6,654 bases of DNA from Methanobacteriota archaeon (GTDB lineage Archaea > Thermoplasmatota > DTKX01 > GCA-020343715): positions 1 through 6,654 of the forward strand of contig JAUVRF010000097.1 in NCBI GenBank assembly GCA_030597775.1, written 5' to 3'. The notes under the pieces were generated by a model, which did not search any database, was not told the DNA's origin, and worked only from the letters and a program-made list of their open reading frames with translations. Positions 1 through 6,128 of the stretch are shown piece after piece (positions within the stretch are counted from its first letter, which is position 1; the number at the start of each line of letters is the position of its first letter). The position numbers and the translations under genes are program-made.

Positions 1-88
1 GATCCCCGAGACCGGACCCAACCCTTCCGCCCCCCTCATGACTCCGACGCTCTATTTCGTGACGATTGCACATTCATACCGGAATATA

Positions 89-125
89 GGTTTTTTACCA
101 CTATAATGATGATGTGGTGCATATG
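89..125 (+). repeat. Operator-like repeat unit 1 upstream of the abiE-type operon
   Basis: This is the upstream copy of an imperfect tandem duplication with a 57-bp period; the other copy is 146-182. Aligned without gaps, 28 of 37 positions are identical. The unit contains GGTTTTTTACC (89-99), a GGT-N5-ACC dyad; TATAATGATG (102-111), a possible TATA element; and TGCATATG (118-125), here inside the perfect palindrome TGCATATGCA (118-127). ACCAC (97-101) and GTGGT (114-118) form a further inverted repeat around the TATA-like element. AbiEi-type antitoxins are known to repress their own operons by binding repeats in the promoter, so an operator role is inferred. Confidence 0.65.
102..107 (+). 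promoter_or_regulatory. Candidate TATA box for the abiE-type operon
   Basis: TATAAT lies in an AT-rich stretch. An archaeal start about 25 bp downstream would fall near 128-132, giving a leader of about 50 nt that includes repeat unit 2 and the GGTGAT ribosome binding site. The alternative is TTAAATA (148-154), which would put transcription start at or just before the ATG at 180 and make the mRNA nearly leaderless. The sequence alone does not decide between them. Confidence 0.4.
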
Positions 126-145
126 CATAATATTAGCATAGTAAC

Positions 146-182
146 GGTTAAATACCAGTATACTGATGGTGATTTGCATATG
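146..182 (+). repeat. Operator-like repeat unit 2, overlapping the antitoxin start
   Basis: This is the downstream copy of the 57-bp-period duplication. It contains GGTTAAATACC (146-156), the perfect palindrome CAGTATACTG (156-165), GGTGAT (168-173), which is the antitoxin ribosome binding site, and TGCATATG (175-182), whose ATG at 180 is the preferred start codon. A regulator bound here would cover the translation start region and any transcription start just upstream. The differences from unit 1 do not favour third codon positions, which argues for duplicated regulatory DNA rather than a repeated protein segment. Confidence 0.65.
168..173 (+). promoter_or_regulatory. Ribosome binding site that decides the antitoxin start
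   Basis: GGTGAT matches the 3' part of the archaeal Shine-Dalgarno consensus AGGAGGTGAT and lies 6 nt before the ATG at 180. The upstream in-frame starts (GTG 114, GTG 117, ATG 123) have no comparable site. The residues they would add have the composition of translated AT-rich regulatory DNA. Confidence 0.6.
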
Positions 183-995
183 ACCAAGCTCGACAGACTG
201 TTAAGAGAGATCCAGAGCAGGGGTGTGGTGAGCCGGGCCGAGATGCAGGAGCTGGGAGAAGATGTCCTGGACCGGAGACCCCTGGATTACAGGTACCTCT
301 ATACCGAGTACCTGGCCAAGCTGATCGAACGGGGTGACATCGCGAGGCCCCGGCGGGGACTCTATGTGGCCACCTGGGGACCAGGCACCGAAGCGTCGTT
401 GAAGCTAGCCGATAGGTACACCATCGCCTCGAAGGTGAGGGAGGAGTACTACCTCGGCTTCCACACCGCTCTGGAGCTGCACGGCTGCGCGTACTCCTGG
501 TTCAACTCGGTGACCGTGTGCCTGAGACCGGGTACACAGTTCAGGTCCTTCGAGTTCCAGGGTACGACCTATAGCCCCGGGCTCACGAACCTGCCTCGGT
601 TGGGTACCGAGGTCATTGATCGCAACGGTCACCAGGTAACGGTCTCGAACCCCACAAGGACCTTCGTCGATTGCCTGGACAGGCCTCATCTGGCAGGTGG
701 ATGGGAGGAGGTGCTGAAGAGCCTCGAGAGCCTGCCCGGTGTGCAGGGCGACGAGCTGGTGTCCGTCCTCCAGGTCTTCGACAAGAAGGTGTTGTTCCGA
801 AAGGCAGGGCGGGTCCTGCAGCTGCTGGGAACCAACATGTACTACGAGGGTGTCCTTGAATCCGTGGAGGACGTGTTGAAGGAGTATTCAGGAGGTCAAC
901 CCCTCTACATGGACCGAAGGTCGCCCGGTCCACTGAGCAAACACTGGAACGTCTATGATGTCCCTGGCCTCGATAGGATGCTGGAGGGTATGTGA
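180..995 (+). CDS. AbiEi-like type IV antitoxin / transcriptional regulator
   Basis: This is a 271-residue protein of the AbiEi antitoxin family, the DNA-binding partner in type IV toxin-antitoxin systems. In the known family it neutralises the AbiEii toxin without a stable complex and represses its own operon. The N-terminal region (about 1-66) looks like a winged helix: helices around VVSRAEMQELG and YLYTEYLAKLIERGDI, then the wing-like turn RPRRGLY (57-62). The C-terminal region has family-typical stretches, LGFHTALELHG (92-102) and the marker NPTRTFVDCLDRPHLAGG (157-174). The length is close to the usual 200-300 residues. The ATG at 180 is chosen for its GGTGAT site; an open frame extends upstream to a GTG at 114. 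The 3' end overlaps the toxin gene start, so translation is probably coupled. Its control region carries duplicated dyads that fit autorepression. It may act purely as a regulator, but the toxin-like neighbour favours a true antitoxin. Confidence 0.85.
   Translation: MTKLDRLLREIQSRGVVSRAEMQELGEDVLDRRPLDYRYLYTEYLAKLIERGDIARPRRGLYVATWGPGTEASLKLADRYTIASKVREEYYLGFHTALELHGCAYSWFNSVTVCLRPGTQFRSFEFQGTTYSPGLTNLPRLGTEVIDRNGHQVTVSNPTRTFVDCLDRPHLAGGWEEVLKSLESLPGVQGDELVSVLQVFDKKVLFRKAGRVLQLLGTNMYYEGVLESVEDVLKEYSGGQPLYMDRRSPGPLSKHWNVYDVPGLDRMLEGM
983..988 (+). promoter_or_regulatory. Ribosome binding site of the toxin gene
   Basis: GGAGGG lies inside the last codons of the antitoxin gene. From its GGAGG core, spacing is 4 nt to the GTG at 992 and 10 nt to the ATG at 998. 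Neither spacing is ideal, so the exact toxin start is uncertain by two codons. Confidence 0.6.
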
Positions 996-1936
996 GCATG
1001 GCCATGGTCGACCTTGAGGGGTTTCCATCGGACCTTCGGGAGAAGGTCCTCCGGCTCGCCGACATCGCCCAACGTATGTATTCCGTGCCCTTCCTGTCAA
1101 GGAGCTTGGCCTTCTACGGCGGCACGTGCCTCAACTTCGTACACCTGGCCAGAGCGCTCCGGCTCAGCCTGGACCTGGACTTCAACTACAGGGAACCAGG
1201 GCCAGGGGAATGGCGCGGGGAGAGGGAGAGGGTCGATGGATATATCAAACAGGTGCTGTCCGACCTGGGATACGCCAGCGGGGACATCAGGATCCAGGCG
1301 TCCTATCCACTGACCCGGTTTGAGGTCCGGTACTTTTCCGCTTCCGGAAGGAAGGATACCATCAAGATAGAGACGGGGTACTTGCGGAGGGTGCCCATGC
1401 TCGCCTCGGACGTCCATCTCGAATGGGAACACCCGGAAACGGGAAGGACCATCGAGGTGCTGACGCCCAGGCGGGAGGAGATGTTCTCGAACAAGGTCGC
1501 AACGCTCCTTTACCGGTTCGGGTACCCCCAGCATCTCAGCGGACGTGACCTGTTCGATGTCTACTCCATCGCAAACGAGGACTATGAGGAAGAAACCTTC
1601 TTCGCATCGTTCGTGCTGGATAGTCTGACCCGGCCCGAAGCACGGCTCCACGAGTTCTCTCCCTTCCTGGACATGACGAGTGCCAGGGTCGAGGGCAATG
1701 TTGAGGACCTGATCGTTGGTGGGCCACAAATAGAAGAGCTGGCCGATCGAGTAGGTGGATTCCTAGAGGGTCTCCTGGAGGAGGTCGGCAACAGGTATTC
1801 GGATGTCATCGATGTCTTCTTCGACGACCTTGTGTTCGAACCGGAGAGGATAGCTCCTCATGGGATCCTGAACGAGCGGATAGAGGACCATCCTGGTATC
1901 CTGTGGTGCCTTGAACGGTTGCGTCGTGAACGATAG
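992..1936 (+). CDS. AbiEii-like nucleotidyltransferase toxin
   Basis: This is a protein of 314 residues (312 if it starts at the ATG at 998) of the AbiEii/AbiGii nucleotidyltransferase toxin family, the toxin of type IV systems. Studied members transfer nucleotides to tRNA acceptor ends and stop growth; some give abortive phage defence. All four conserved motifs can be read. Motif I is GGTCLNFVH (43-51) with LRLSLDLDF (56-64), giving putative metal ligands D61 and D63. Motif II is IKIE (124-127) with K125 and E127. Motif III is EEMFSNKVATLLYR (162-175) with K168. Motif IV is RDLFDVY (185-191). The C-terminal GILWCLERLRR also looks family-like. No frameshift or missing catalytic residue is seen, so the enzyme is probably active. 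The GTG start overlaps the antitoxin stop, which is the standard AbiE gene order. The actual nucleotide and RNA target cannot be told from sequence. Confidence 0.88.
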   Translation: MSMAMVDLEGFPSDLREKVLRLADIAQRMYSVPFLSRSLAFYGGTCLNFVHLARALRLSLDLDFNYREPGPGEWRGERERVDGYIKQVLSDLGYASGDIRIQASYPLTRFEVRYFSASGRKDTIKIETGYLRRVPMLASDVHLEWEHPETGRTIEVLTPRREEMFSNKVATLLYRFGYPQHLSGRDLFDVYSIANEDYEEETFFASFVLDSLTRPEARLHEFSPFLDMTSARVEGNVEDLIVGGPQIEELADRVGGFLEGLLEEVGNRYSDVIDVFFDDLVFEPERIAPHGILNERIEDHPGILWCLERLRRER

Positions 1937-1991
1937 AGGAGCGGGGTCCACATAGAATGCCGTGAGTGGCTGGCGCGAGGGGTTTCGTGCA
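1937..1991. other. Convergent intergenic gap
   Basis: This is a 55-bp space between the tail-to-tail toxin and ABC ATPase genes. It holds only very weak dyads such as GCCGTGAGTGGC and no T tract on either strand, so I cannot assign a terminator. Confidence 0.5.
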
Positions 1992-2918
1992 TCAATCCAC
2001 AACGTCCTCTTCGAGCTCCTTGAGGATCCTGGCCTTCCTTTTTATCTTCTCGGCCTTGTTCTGATCCCCGACGATGGATGTAAGCTCCGATACCGTGGCT
2101 CCATTCAGCGCGTCGACGCTGTCGAAGCCCGCGTCGAAGAGCGAGTTGACGGTCTTTCCAGATGCGGAGATCGCCTTCCGGAGCTCCTTCTTCTTGGCCT
2201 CCAGGTCCTCGATGGCGGCCACGTCCTCCTCCGTGGTTATCACACCATCCTTGATGGTGAGGACGTAATCGCAGGTGGCAGCCGCCCTCCTGGAATGGGT
2301 GACCACTATGACCGTGGTGCCCCTCTCGCGACGAAGCTTGTTGAGGAGTTTCATGATGGCAGCGCCCGTCTTAGAGTCAACGCTACCCGTGGGTTCATCG
2401 GCCAGGATTATCGAGGGATTGTTGGCCAGGGCGCGGGCGATGGCAACCCGCTGTTGCTCACCACCGCTCAGCTTGAGAGGCTTGTGATCGACCCTCTCCG
2501 ACATACCTACGGTCTCCAGCAGATCTAGGGCCCTCTTCCTCCGCTCGGCCTTCGGTACGTCGAGGGCCTCCATCGGAAGTTCCACGTTCTCCAGCGCCGT
2601 CAGGTTGGGCAGGAGGTTGAAGTCCTGGAAAACGAAGCCTATGGTGGACGCCCTGATATCTGTGAGCTCCACCTCCTTGAGGTCCGCCAGCTCCTCGCCG
2701 TCAACGACGACGGAACCCTGGGTGGGGATATCCATGGCCCCTATCATCTGCAGGAGGGTGGTCTTCCCTGACCCGCTGGGACCCTTGATGGCGACCATCG
2801 AGCCCTCCTCGATGTTCATCGTGACGCCACGGAGCGCGGGCACCGGTACCGACCGGCCCTTCACCTGGAACTCCTTCTTGACGTCCTTGAGGATGACGAT
2901 CTGTTCCGCCTCACTCAT
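1992..2918 (-). CDS. MacB/LolD-type ABC transporter ATPase with C-terminal HhH-like domain
   Basis: This is a 308-residue ATPase that should power the neighbouring four-helix permease from the cytoplasmic side. The nucleotide-binding domain (about 6-227) is complete: Walker A GPSGSGKTT (46-54), Q-loop Q98 in VFQDFNLLPN, signature LSGGEQQ (150-156), Walker B IILADE (170-175) followed by PTGSVD, and H-loop H208. The FQDFNLLPNLTALENVELP style is typical of the MacB/LolD/FtsE-like group. After a charged helical linker (about 229-252), residues 256-297 resemble the HhH domain at the N terminus of RadA/Rad51: LFDAGFDSVDAL, TVSELTSIVG, KAEKIKRKAR. Standard members end near residue 225-235, so this tail of about 75 residues is extra. 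The start is the ATG at 2918, which has GGAGG 9 nt upstream and overlaps the permease stop by 8 bp; an open frame continues to 3110 but lies within the permease gene. The transported substrate is unknown. Confidence 0.92.
   Translation of the reverse strand: MSEAEQIVILKDVKKEFQVKGRSVPVPALRGVTMNIEEGSMVAIKGPSGSGKTTLLQMIGAMDIPTQGSVVVDGEELADLKEVELTDIRASTIGFVFQDFNLLPNLTALENVELPMEALDVPKAERRKRALDLLETVGMSERVDHKPLKLSGGEQQRVAIARALANNPSIILADEPTGSVDSKTGAAIMKLLNKLRRERGTTVIVVTHSRRAAATCDYVLTIKDGVITTEEDVAAIEDLEAKKKELRKAISASGKTVNSLFDAGFDSVDALNGATVSELTSIVGDQNKAEKIKRKARILKELEEDVVD
2028..2153 (-). other. RadA-N-like helix-hairpin-helix segment of the ABC ATPase
   Basis: This stretch encodes ATPase residues 256-297. 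The pattern L-x2-AGF-x-S-x2-AL, then AT-V-x-ELT-x-I-x-G, then KAEKI-x3-AR closely follows the tandem helix-hairpin-helix unit that opens archaeal RadA proteins. In RadA this domain touches DNA; in an ABC ATPase it may serve protein or nucleic-acid binding. The function is inferred only from residue pattern. Confidence 0.6.
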
Positions 2919-4134
2919 AGCGCAACGCCTCCGCGGGTTTGAGCCGGATGGCCTGAAGGACGGGGTATAGAGACCCAAGAACGCCAAGGAGCAGCGCCAT
3001 CCCCAATGTGACCAGGAGCAGTATGGGGTCGAGCTTGAACTCCACCTTTGTCCCAGGCGAGGTCTCTTCCCCTTTGCCACCGCCCCCTTTTCCTCCGCCG
3101 GTCTTGTCATCCTCTACATCTGAGTCCTGCGTCCCCGAGTCCACCATGATAGAGGATATCGAGGGGCCTATGAGGGCCACTATCAGAAGTCCCACGACGA
3201 AGCCGAGGGCGGCCAGGGTCATGGACTCGATCATGAGCTGGGCGATTATCTTCGAGTTTCGAAAACCAATGGCCTTGAGCACGCCGATCTCCCGGAACCT
3301 CTCACGGGTGATGAGGATCATGATGAAGATCATGACGACGATGCCAGTGATGAGGGCGATGTAGGCGCCCAACTGGCTGTTTGCCCTGATCGCATCTATC
3401 GACTCCTGCAAGGCGTCGCCCTGGTCAGTGGGCGATACCACGTCGAAGTCCTCGCCCAAGGCCTCCCGGAGGTCCTCCACCATGGTCTCGATGTTGCCCA
3501 CTGTGTCGGCCGTAACGTAGACAAGGTGCGGTCCGGTGATATTGTAGGTCTCCTTGGCAACATCATAGGGCACGATGGCAGTAGCGTCCCCTGACCTGGT
3601 ACCACTGGAGAAGATCCCGACGACCTCGAAGTCGGCACCGCTAAGATTGATGGAGGTCCCGACGCCAGCATCCTGGGCTCCAGATAGGTTGGTCCCGATG
3701 ATGGCGACGTATGCACCGGTGTCGGAAGCTTGGAGGCTCCTGCCTGACTCGATCTCGAACTCGGCACCGTCCATGAGCATCAACCGCTCGCCAGGGTCCA
3801 TACCCTGAACGACTCCCTTTATCCAATTTCCAGGTGACGTCTCATTGAAATGCCAATTGATGACCATCATCTGCACCGATTCGACATTGTCGACCGTCGT
3901 TATGTTGAGCAGCTCGGATTCGTTCATCGTCCCGCTCTTATCAACACCAGCAGGTGTGATGGTGGCGGTCCGCTCCATGTGCTCCGATATGTTCGACGTG
4001 CTGTCGGAGATGTTCTGGCTTACGATGGACATGCTGAGGAATACCCCGAGGCTGAAGCCGATGATCACCACGATCACCAGGGTCCTGGCCTTCTTGCCGA
4101 AGACGTTCTTCATGCTCCTTGATACCGTGGACAT
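2911..4134 (-). CDS. MacB/FtsX-type ABC transporter permease
   Basis: This is a 407-residue membrane protein of the MacB/FtsX/LolC class, which couples ATP hydrolysis in the cytoplasm to movement of an extracytoplasmic domain. The predicted layout is TM1 about 18-38, a large outer domain about 39-254 (MacB-PCD-like), TM2 about 255-276, TM3 about 303-325 and TM4 about 370-392. The coupling region after TM2, RERFREIGVLKAIGFRNSKI, and the C-terminal LKPAEALRYE are hallmarks of the family. Eight N-X-S/T sequons lie in the outer domain (N41, N48, N71, N77, N97, N149, N163, N198), which fits its outside location in an archaeon. The TM3-TM4 loop carries a Gly/Lys- and acid-rich linker (about 333-362). 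The start is the ATG at 4134, with GGAG 8 nt upstream. It is co-transcribed with the ATPase gene. No MacA/HlyD-like adaptor gene is present here; the substrate is unknown. Confidence 0.92.
   Translation of the reverse strand: MSTVSRSMKNVFGKKARTLVIVVIIGFSLGVFLSMSIVSQNISDSTSNISEHMERTATITPAGVDKSGTMNESELLNITTVDNVESVQMMVINWHFNETSPGNWIKGVVQGMDPGERLMLMDGAEFEIESGRSLQASDTGAYVAIIGTNLSGAQDAGVGTSINLSGADFEVVGIFSSGTRSGDATAIVPYDVAKETYNITGPHLVYVTADTVGNIETMVEDLREALGEDFDVVSPTDQGDALQESIDAIRANSQLGAYIALITGIVVMIFIMILITRERFREIGVLKAIGFRNSKIIAQLMIESMTLAALGFVVGLLIVALIGPSISSIMVDSGTQDSDVEDDKTGGGKGGGGKGEETSPGTKVEFKLDPILLLVTLGMALLLGVLGSLYPVLQAIRLKPAEALRYE
2928..2932 (-). promoter_or_regulatory. Ribosome binding site of the ABC ATPase gene
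   Basis: GGAGG on the minus strand sits 9 nt upstream of the ATG at 2918, inside the 3' end of the permease gene. It fixes the ATPase start well inside the longer open frame and implies coupled translation of the two transporter genes. Confidence 0.75.
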
Positions 4135-4142
4135 GGATTGCG

Positions 4143-4146
4143 CTCC
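4143..4146 (-). promoter_or_regulatory. Ribosome binding site of the permease gene
   Basis: GGAG on the minus strand lies 8 nt before the ATG at 4134. It falls inside the short leader of about 19 nt predicted from the TATA box at 4176-4184. Confidence 0.6.
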
Positions 4147-4175
4147 GATTCAGACACCTGGAATGCCTTGATTTG

Positions 4176-4184
4176 ATTTAATAA
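4176..4184 (-). promoter_or_regulatory. TATA box for the ABC transporter operon
   Basis: TTATTAAAT on the minus strand stands out from the GC-rich surroundings. Transcription would begin about 26 bp downstream, near 4153-4155, leaving a leader of about 20 nt that contains the GGAG site. The transporter genes can therefore be transcribed separately from the gene upstream. Confidence 0.6.
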
Positions 4185-4261
4185 CTCAGGGACAAAGGCT
4201 GGACAATGGTAAACATTCTATCTCGGAGCCAACCATATTCGGAGCGGATACTGGACCTCGA

Positions 4262-6052
4262 CTAGCCCAACCGACGGCCTGGGATGGTTATCGGTGCGCC
4301 ACCGCCAAAGATCGTCGCCAGGGCCTGGGAGGAGGTCACCTCGGTTATATAGACCATCCTGCCCGACTCGGCGTCGACGGCCACCGCGGTGGTCTTGGCA
4401 CCCTCCCAGACATTGTCCATCTGCATGATGTACGAGACATTGGCGTTTGGAATGGATATGCCCGTAAGGGTGTCCAGCAGTTCCATACCGAATCCGCCGG
4501 CAGTCTCCAGTCCACCTGTGGAGTAGGCGTACCAGGCTTCGGTGAAGTCCACCTCCTGGTCGAATCCATCATAGGCTACGCTGGCCACTTGCTGGACGTT
4601 GGCCCAGATATCCTCGGAGGATGCCAATGTCAGAAGCTCATCGGCCATGAAGTACTCGGGCAAGGTGGCATAGCCGGTCGTGATCCCTCCTTCGGAAGCG
4701 ATGAAGGTGTCCACCTCATCAGGACCGATGGCCCTGGTCCTGACCCGCTTGGTCACGTTGATCTCGTAGGCATACTGGTAGGTGGACCAGTTATCATAGT
4801 TCTCCCAGTCCATGGGGTCGTCAGCGAAGGTGATGTTCCAAGTGTACTCCATCGTACGCATGTCTGCCTGGTAGGCCGAATAGAACGCTTCCTTGAGCAG
4901 GGGGCTGGGGTGGGACCTTAGGAAGTCCTCAAGCCCCGAGCTCTCGGCGAAGCACACGTCGACCGCCTCCTTAAGACCAAACTCGAAGCTTGAGCTGGAT
5001 ATGGAACCGTCCTGGGGACCGACCTCCCAGCTGCGGAAGTCGCCCGTCGGCGCCCTGTCCACGAAGCTCTCCTCGGCCTGGTGGTCGATAGGGATGGGGG
5101 CTCCGCCCATGGTGTAACCGTTATCGGTGAGGGTCTGTGAGGTGCTGAGCAAGATGTGACCGGTGGCGTTCTCGTCGTCATAGGGGAGCTTTGAATAGTA
5201 CATTATCCTCACGGGCCTGGGGACCTGCGACGACAGCCAAATGAGCTTCTCCAACTGGATCTCGCCGAATAGGTCGACTGATATGTTGAGCCGGGCGCAA
5301 TCGTAACCGTTGACCCTCTCGGACCTGTCGATCGACCAATTGTAATACTGGGTGTAGTACCCCCCCCAGAGAGATTCGCCATATGTGCCGTTATCACCTT
5401 CTGTCAGCGTGGACCCGACACCGTACAGCAGCTCCTCCAGGGCACGGTCGACCTCTATAGGGGGGTCTGGATAGCCAATGTTGCTCACCTCGAATTCGAG
5501 GTCTGATATCGGAATTTCTATACCCACCACTTCGTCCACGCTCAGGAGGCCGTCGACGTAGCTCATTATGGCGGTATCGCCCTTCAATGTGGCGAAACGG
5601 TCCCGGTCGACATCGATACGCCCGTTGACGATGAGAGGCTCGTTGTTGTCATCTGGATGGCCATACTCGAGGGTTATCTTGACGGATAACGTGAGCTCGG
5701 TATGGAGCTGCCATGACTCGTGGGAGACCATGTAACCGTCCTTCTTGGAAAGGGGTCCGTTAAGTTGCTCCAGCAGCTGGCCATTGGCCTCGAGGCTGAT
5801 GAGCGTTATGTTGCCCGTTGTCTTGTTCACATCGTACAGTTCCGCTAAGAACTCGTAGTTGTAAAGGAGGATGTCTCCAGACCTCACCGGCGGCACGGTG
5901 ACGGAGATGGCATCTATCGAGACGATATCATTGCCGCCGGGCCCGTCATCCGGGTCCCAGTCATCATCGTCCATCTGGGCCGTCCAGTAGGGATACATCA
6001 CGACGTTGGCCATGAGCAGCACGGTAATAACGGCCAGGACAGCGCTCTTCAT
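4262..6052 (-). CDS. Membrane-anchored or secreted protein of unknown function
   Basis: This is a 596-residue protein I do not recognise. Residues about 4-24 form a hydrophobic signal or signal-anchor helix with one lysine before it. It is followed by an acidic, Gly/Pro-containing spacer (DDDDWDPDDGPGG, 28-40) that could tether the rest outside the cell. The remainder has no further membrane helix and looks beta-rich. It carries ten N-X-S/T sequons (N76, N81, N221, N238, N256, N295, N406, N421, N432, N538) and only two cysteines (C252, C367). The stretch around 245-290, with NGYDCARLNISVD and RPVRIMYYSK, faintly recalls LolA/LppX-like lipoprotein-carrier folds; that is only an impression. The ATG at 6052 has GAGG at 7 nt spacing, and also GGAGG directly abutting it. 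It lies upstream of the MacB/FtsX-type genes in the same direction, which suggests but does not prove a shared task at the cell surface. Confidence 0.8.
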   Translation of the reverse strand: MKSAVLAVITVLLMANVVMYPYWTAQMDDDDWDPDDGPGGNDIVSIDAISVTVPPVRSGDILLYNYEFLAELYDVNKTTGNITLISLEANGQLLEQLNGPLSKKDGYMVSHESWQLHTELTLSVKITLEYGHPDDNNEPLIVNGRIDVDRDRFATLKGDTAIMSYVDGLLSVDEVVGIEIPISDLEFEVSNIGYPDPPIEVDRALEELLYGVGSTLTEGDNGTYGESLWGGYYTQYYNWSIDRSERVNGYDCARLNISVDLFGEIQLEKLIWLSSQVPRPVRIMYYSKLPYDDENATGHILLSTSQTLTDNGYTMGGAPIPIDHQAEESFVDRAPTGDFRSWEVGPQDGSISSSSFEFGLKEAVDVCFAESSGLEDFLRSHPSPLLKEAFYSAYQADMRTMEYTWNITFADDPMDWENYDNWSTYQYAYEINVTKRVRTRAIGPDEVDTFIASEGGITTGYATLPEYFMADELLTLASSEDIWANVQQVASVAYDGFDQEVDFTEAWYAYSTGGLETAGGFGMELLDTLTGISIPNANVSYIMQMDNVWEGAKTTAVAVDAESGRMVYITEVTSSQALATIFGGGAPITIPGRRLG

Positions 6053-6059
6053 CCTCCAT

Positions 6060-6063
6060 CCTC
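6060..6063 (-). promoter_or_regulatory. Probable ribosome binding site of the unknown secreted-protein gene
   Basis: GAGG on the minus strand is 7 nt before the ATG at 6052. A stronger GGAGG (6053-6057) touches the start codon and is too close for normal use, so the weaker, better-spaced site is preferred. Confidence 0.45.
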
Positions 6064-6100
6064 AGTGGTCAAGGTGTGTTCATCGGCAAAAGTGTTTCCG

Positions 6101-6109
6101 ATTTAAAAG
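6101..6109 (-). promoter_or_regulatory. TATA box for the unknown secreted-protein gene, overlapping a T tract after the tRNA
   Basis: CTTTTAAAT on the minus strand predicts transcription start near 6078 and a leader of about 25 nt before the ATG at 6052. The TTTT within it (6105-6108) lies about 21 nt beyond the tRNA 3' end and could also serve as the tRNA terminator, so the two signals may share the same bases. Confidence 0.55.
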
Positions 6110-6128
6110 GGTAGATACTGGTGAAGAG

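Larger units (their letters stand above)
4135..4261. other. Intergenic region between the unknown secreted-protein gene and the permease gene
   Basis: Apart from the TATA box and ribosome binding site, this 127-bp gap holds a 7-bp direct repeat, TCGGAGC, at 4223-4229 and 4239-4245. The repeat lies upstream of the TATA box on the minus strand, so it could be a regulator site, but it is short. I see no clear hairpin followed by a T tract for the gene ending at 4262. Confidence 0.4.

Noticed and set aside
1..39. Possible start of a divergent minus-strand gene (ATG at 39 reading out of the window)
   Set aside because: Only 13 codons are visible, the purine-rich site is 2 nt from the ATG, and nothing supports coding.
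91..96. T6 tract as a terminator for a gene to the left
   Set aside because: No supported gene or hairpin precedes it, and it is better explained as the centre of the GGT-N5-ACC dyad.
114..179. 22-residue N-terminal extension of the antitoxin from GTG 114 or ATG 123
   Set aside because: There is no ribosome binding site of quality upstream. The stretch lies inside the duplicated operator-like DNA, and GGTGAT points to the ATG at 180.
1097..1729. Minus-strand open frame of 210 codons opposite the toxin gene
   Set aside because: It is antisense to the AbiEii-like gene, shows no recognisable domain, and its Pro/Gly/Arg-rich composition is typical of a shadow frame.
1962..2528. Plus-strand open frame of 188 codons opposite the ABC ATPase
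   Set aside because: It is antisense to a clearly real ATPase gene with all motifs; the frame is a shadow of GC-rich codon use.
2919..3110. 64-residue N-terminal extension of the ABC ATPase
   Set aside because: It lies entirely within the permease gene in another frame, has no family similarity, and the ATG at 2918 has a proper GGAGG site and begins the normal domain.
6069..6083. Four-codon mini-ORF (ATG AAC ACA CCT TGA) before the 596-residue gene
   Set aside because: Its ATG probably lies at or upstream of the predicted transcription start, and so short an ORF is easily due to chance.
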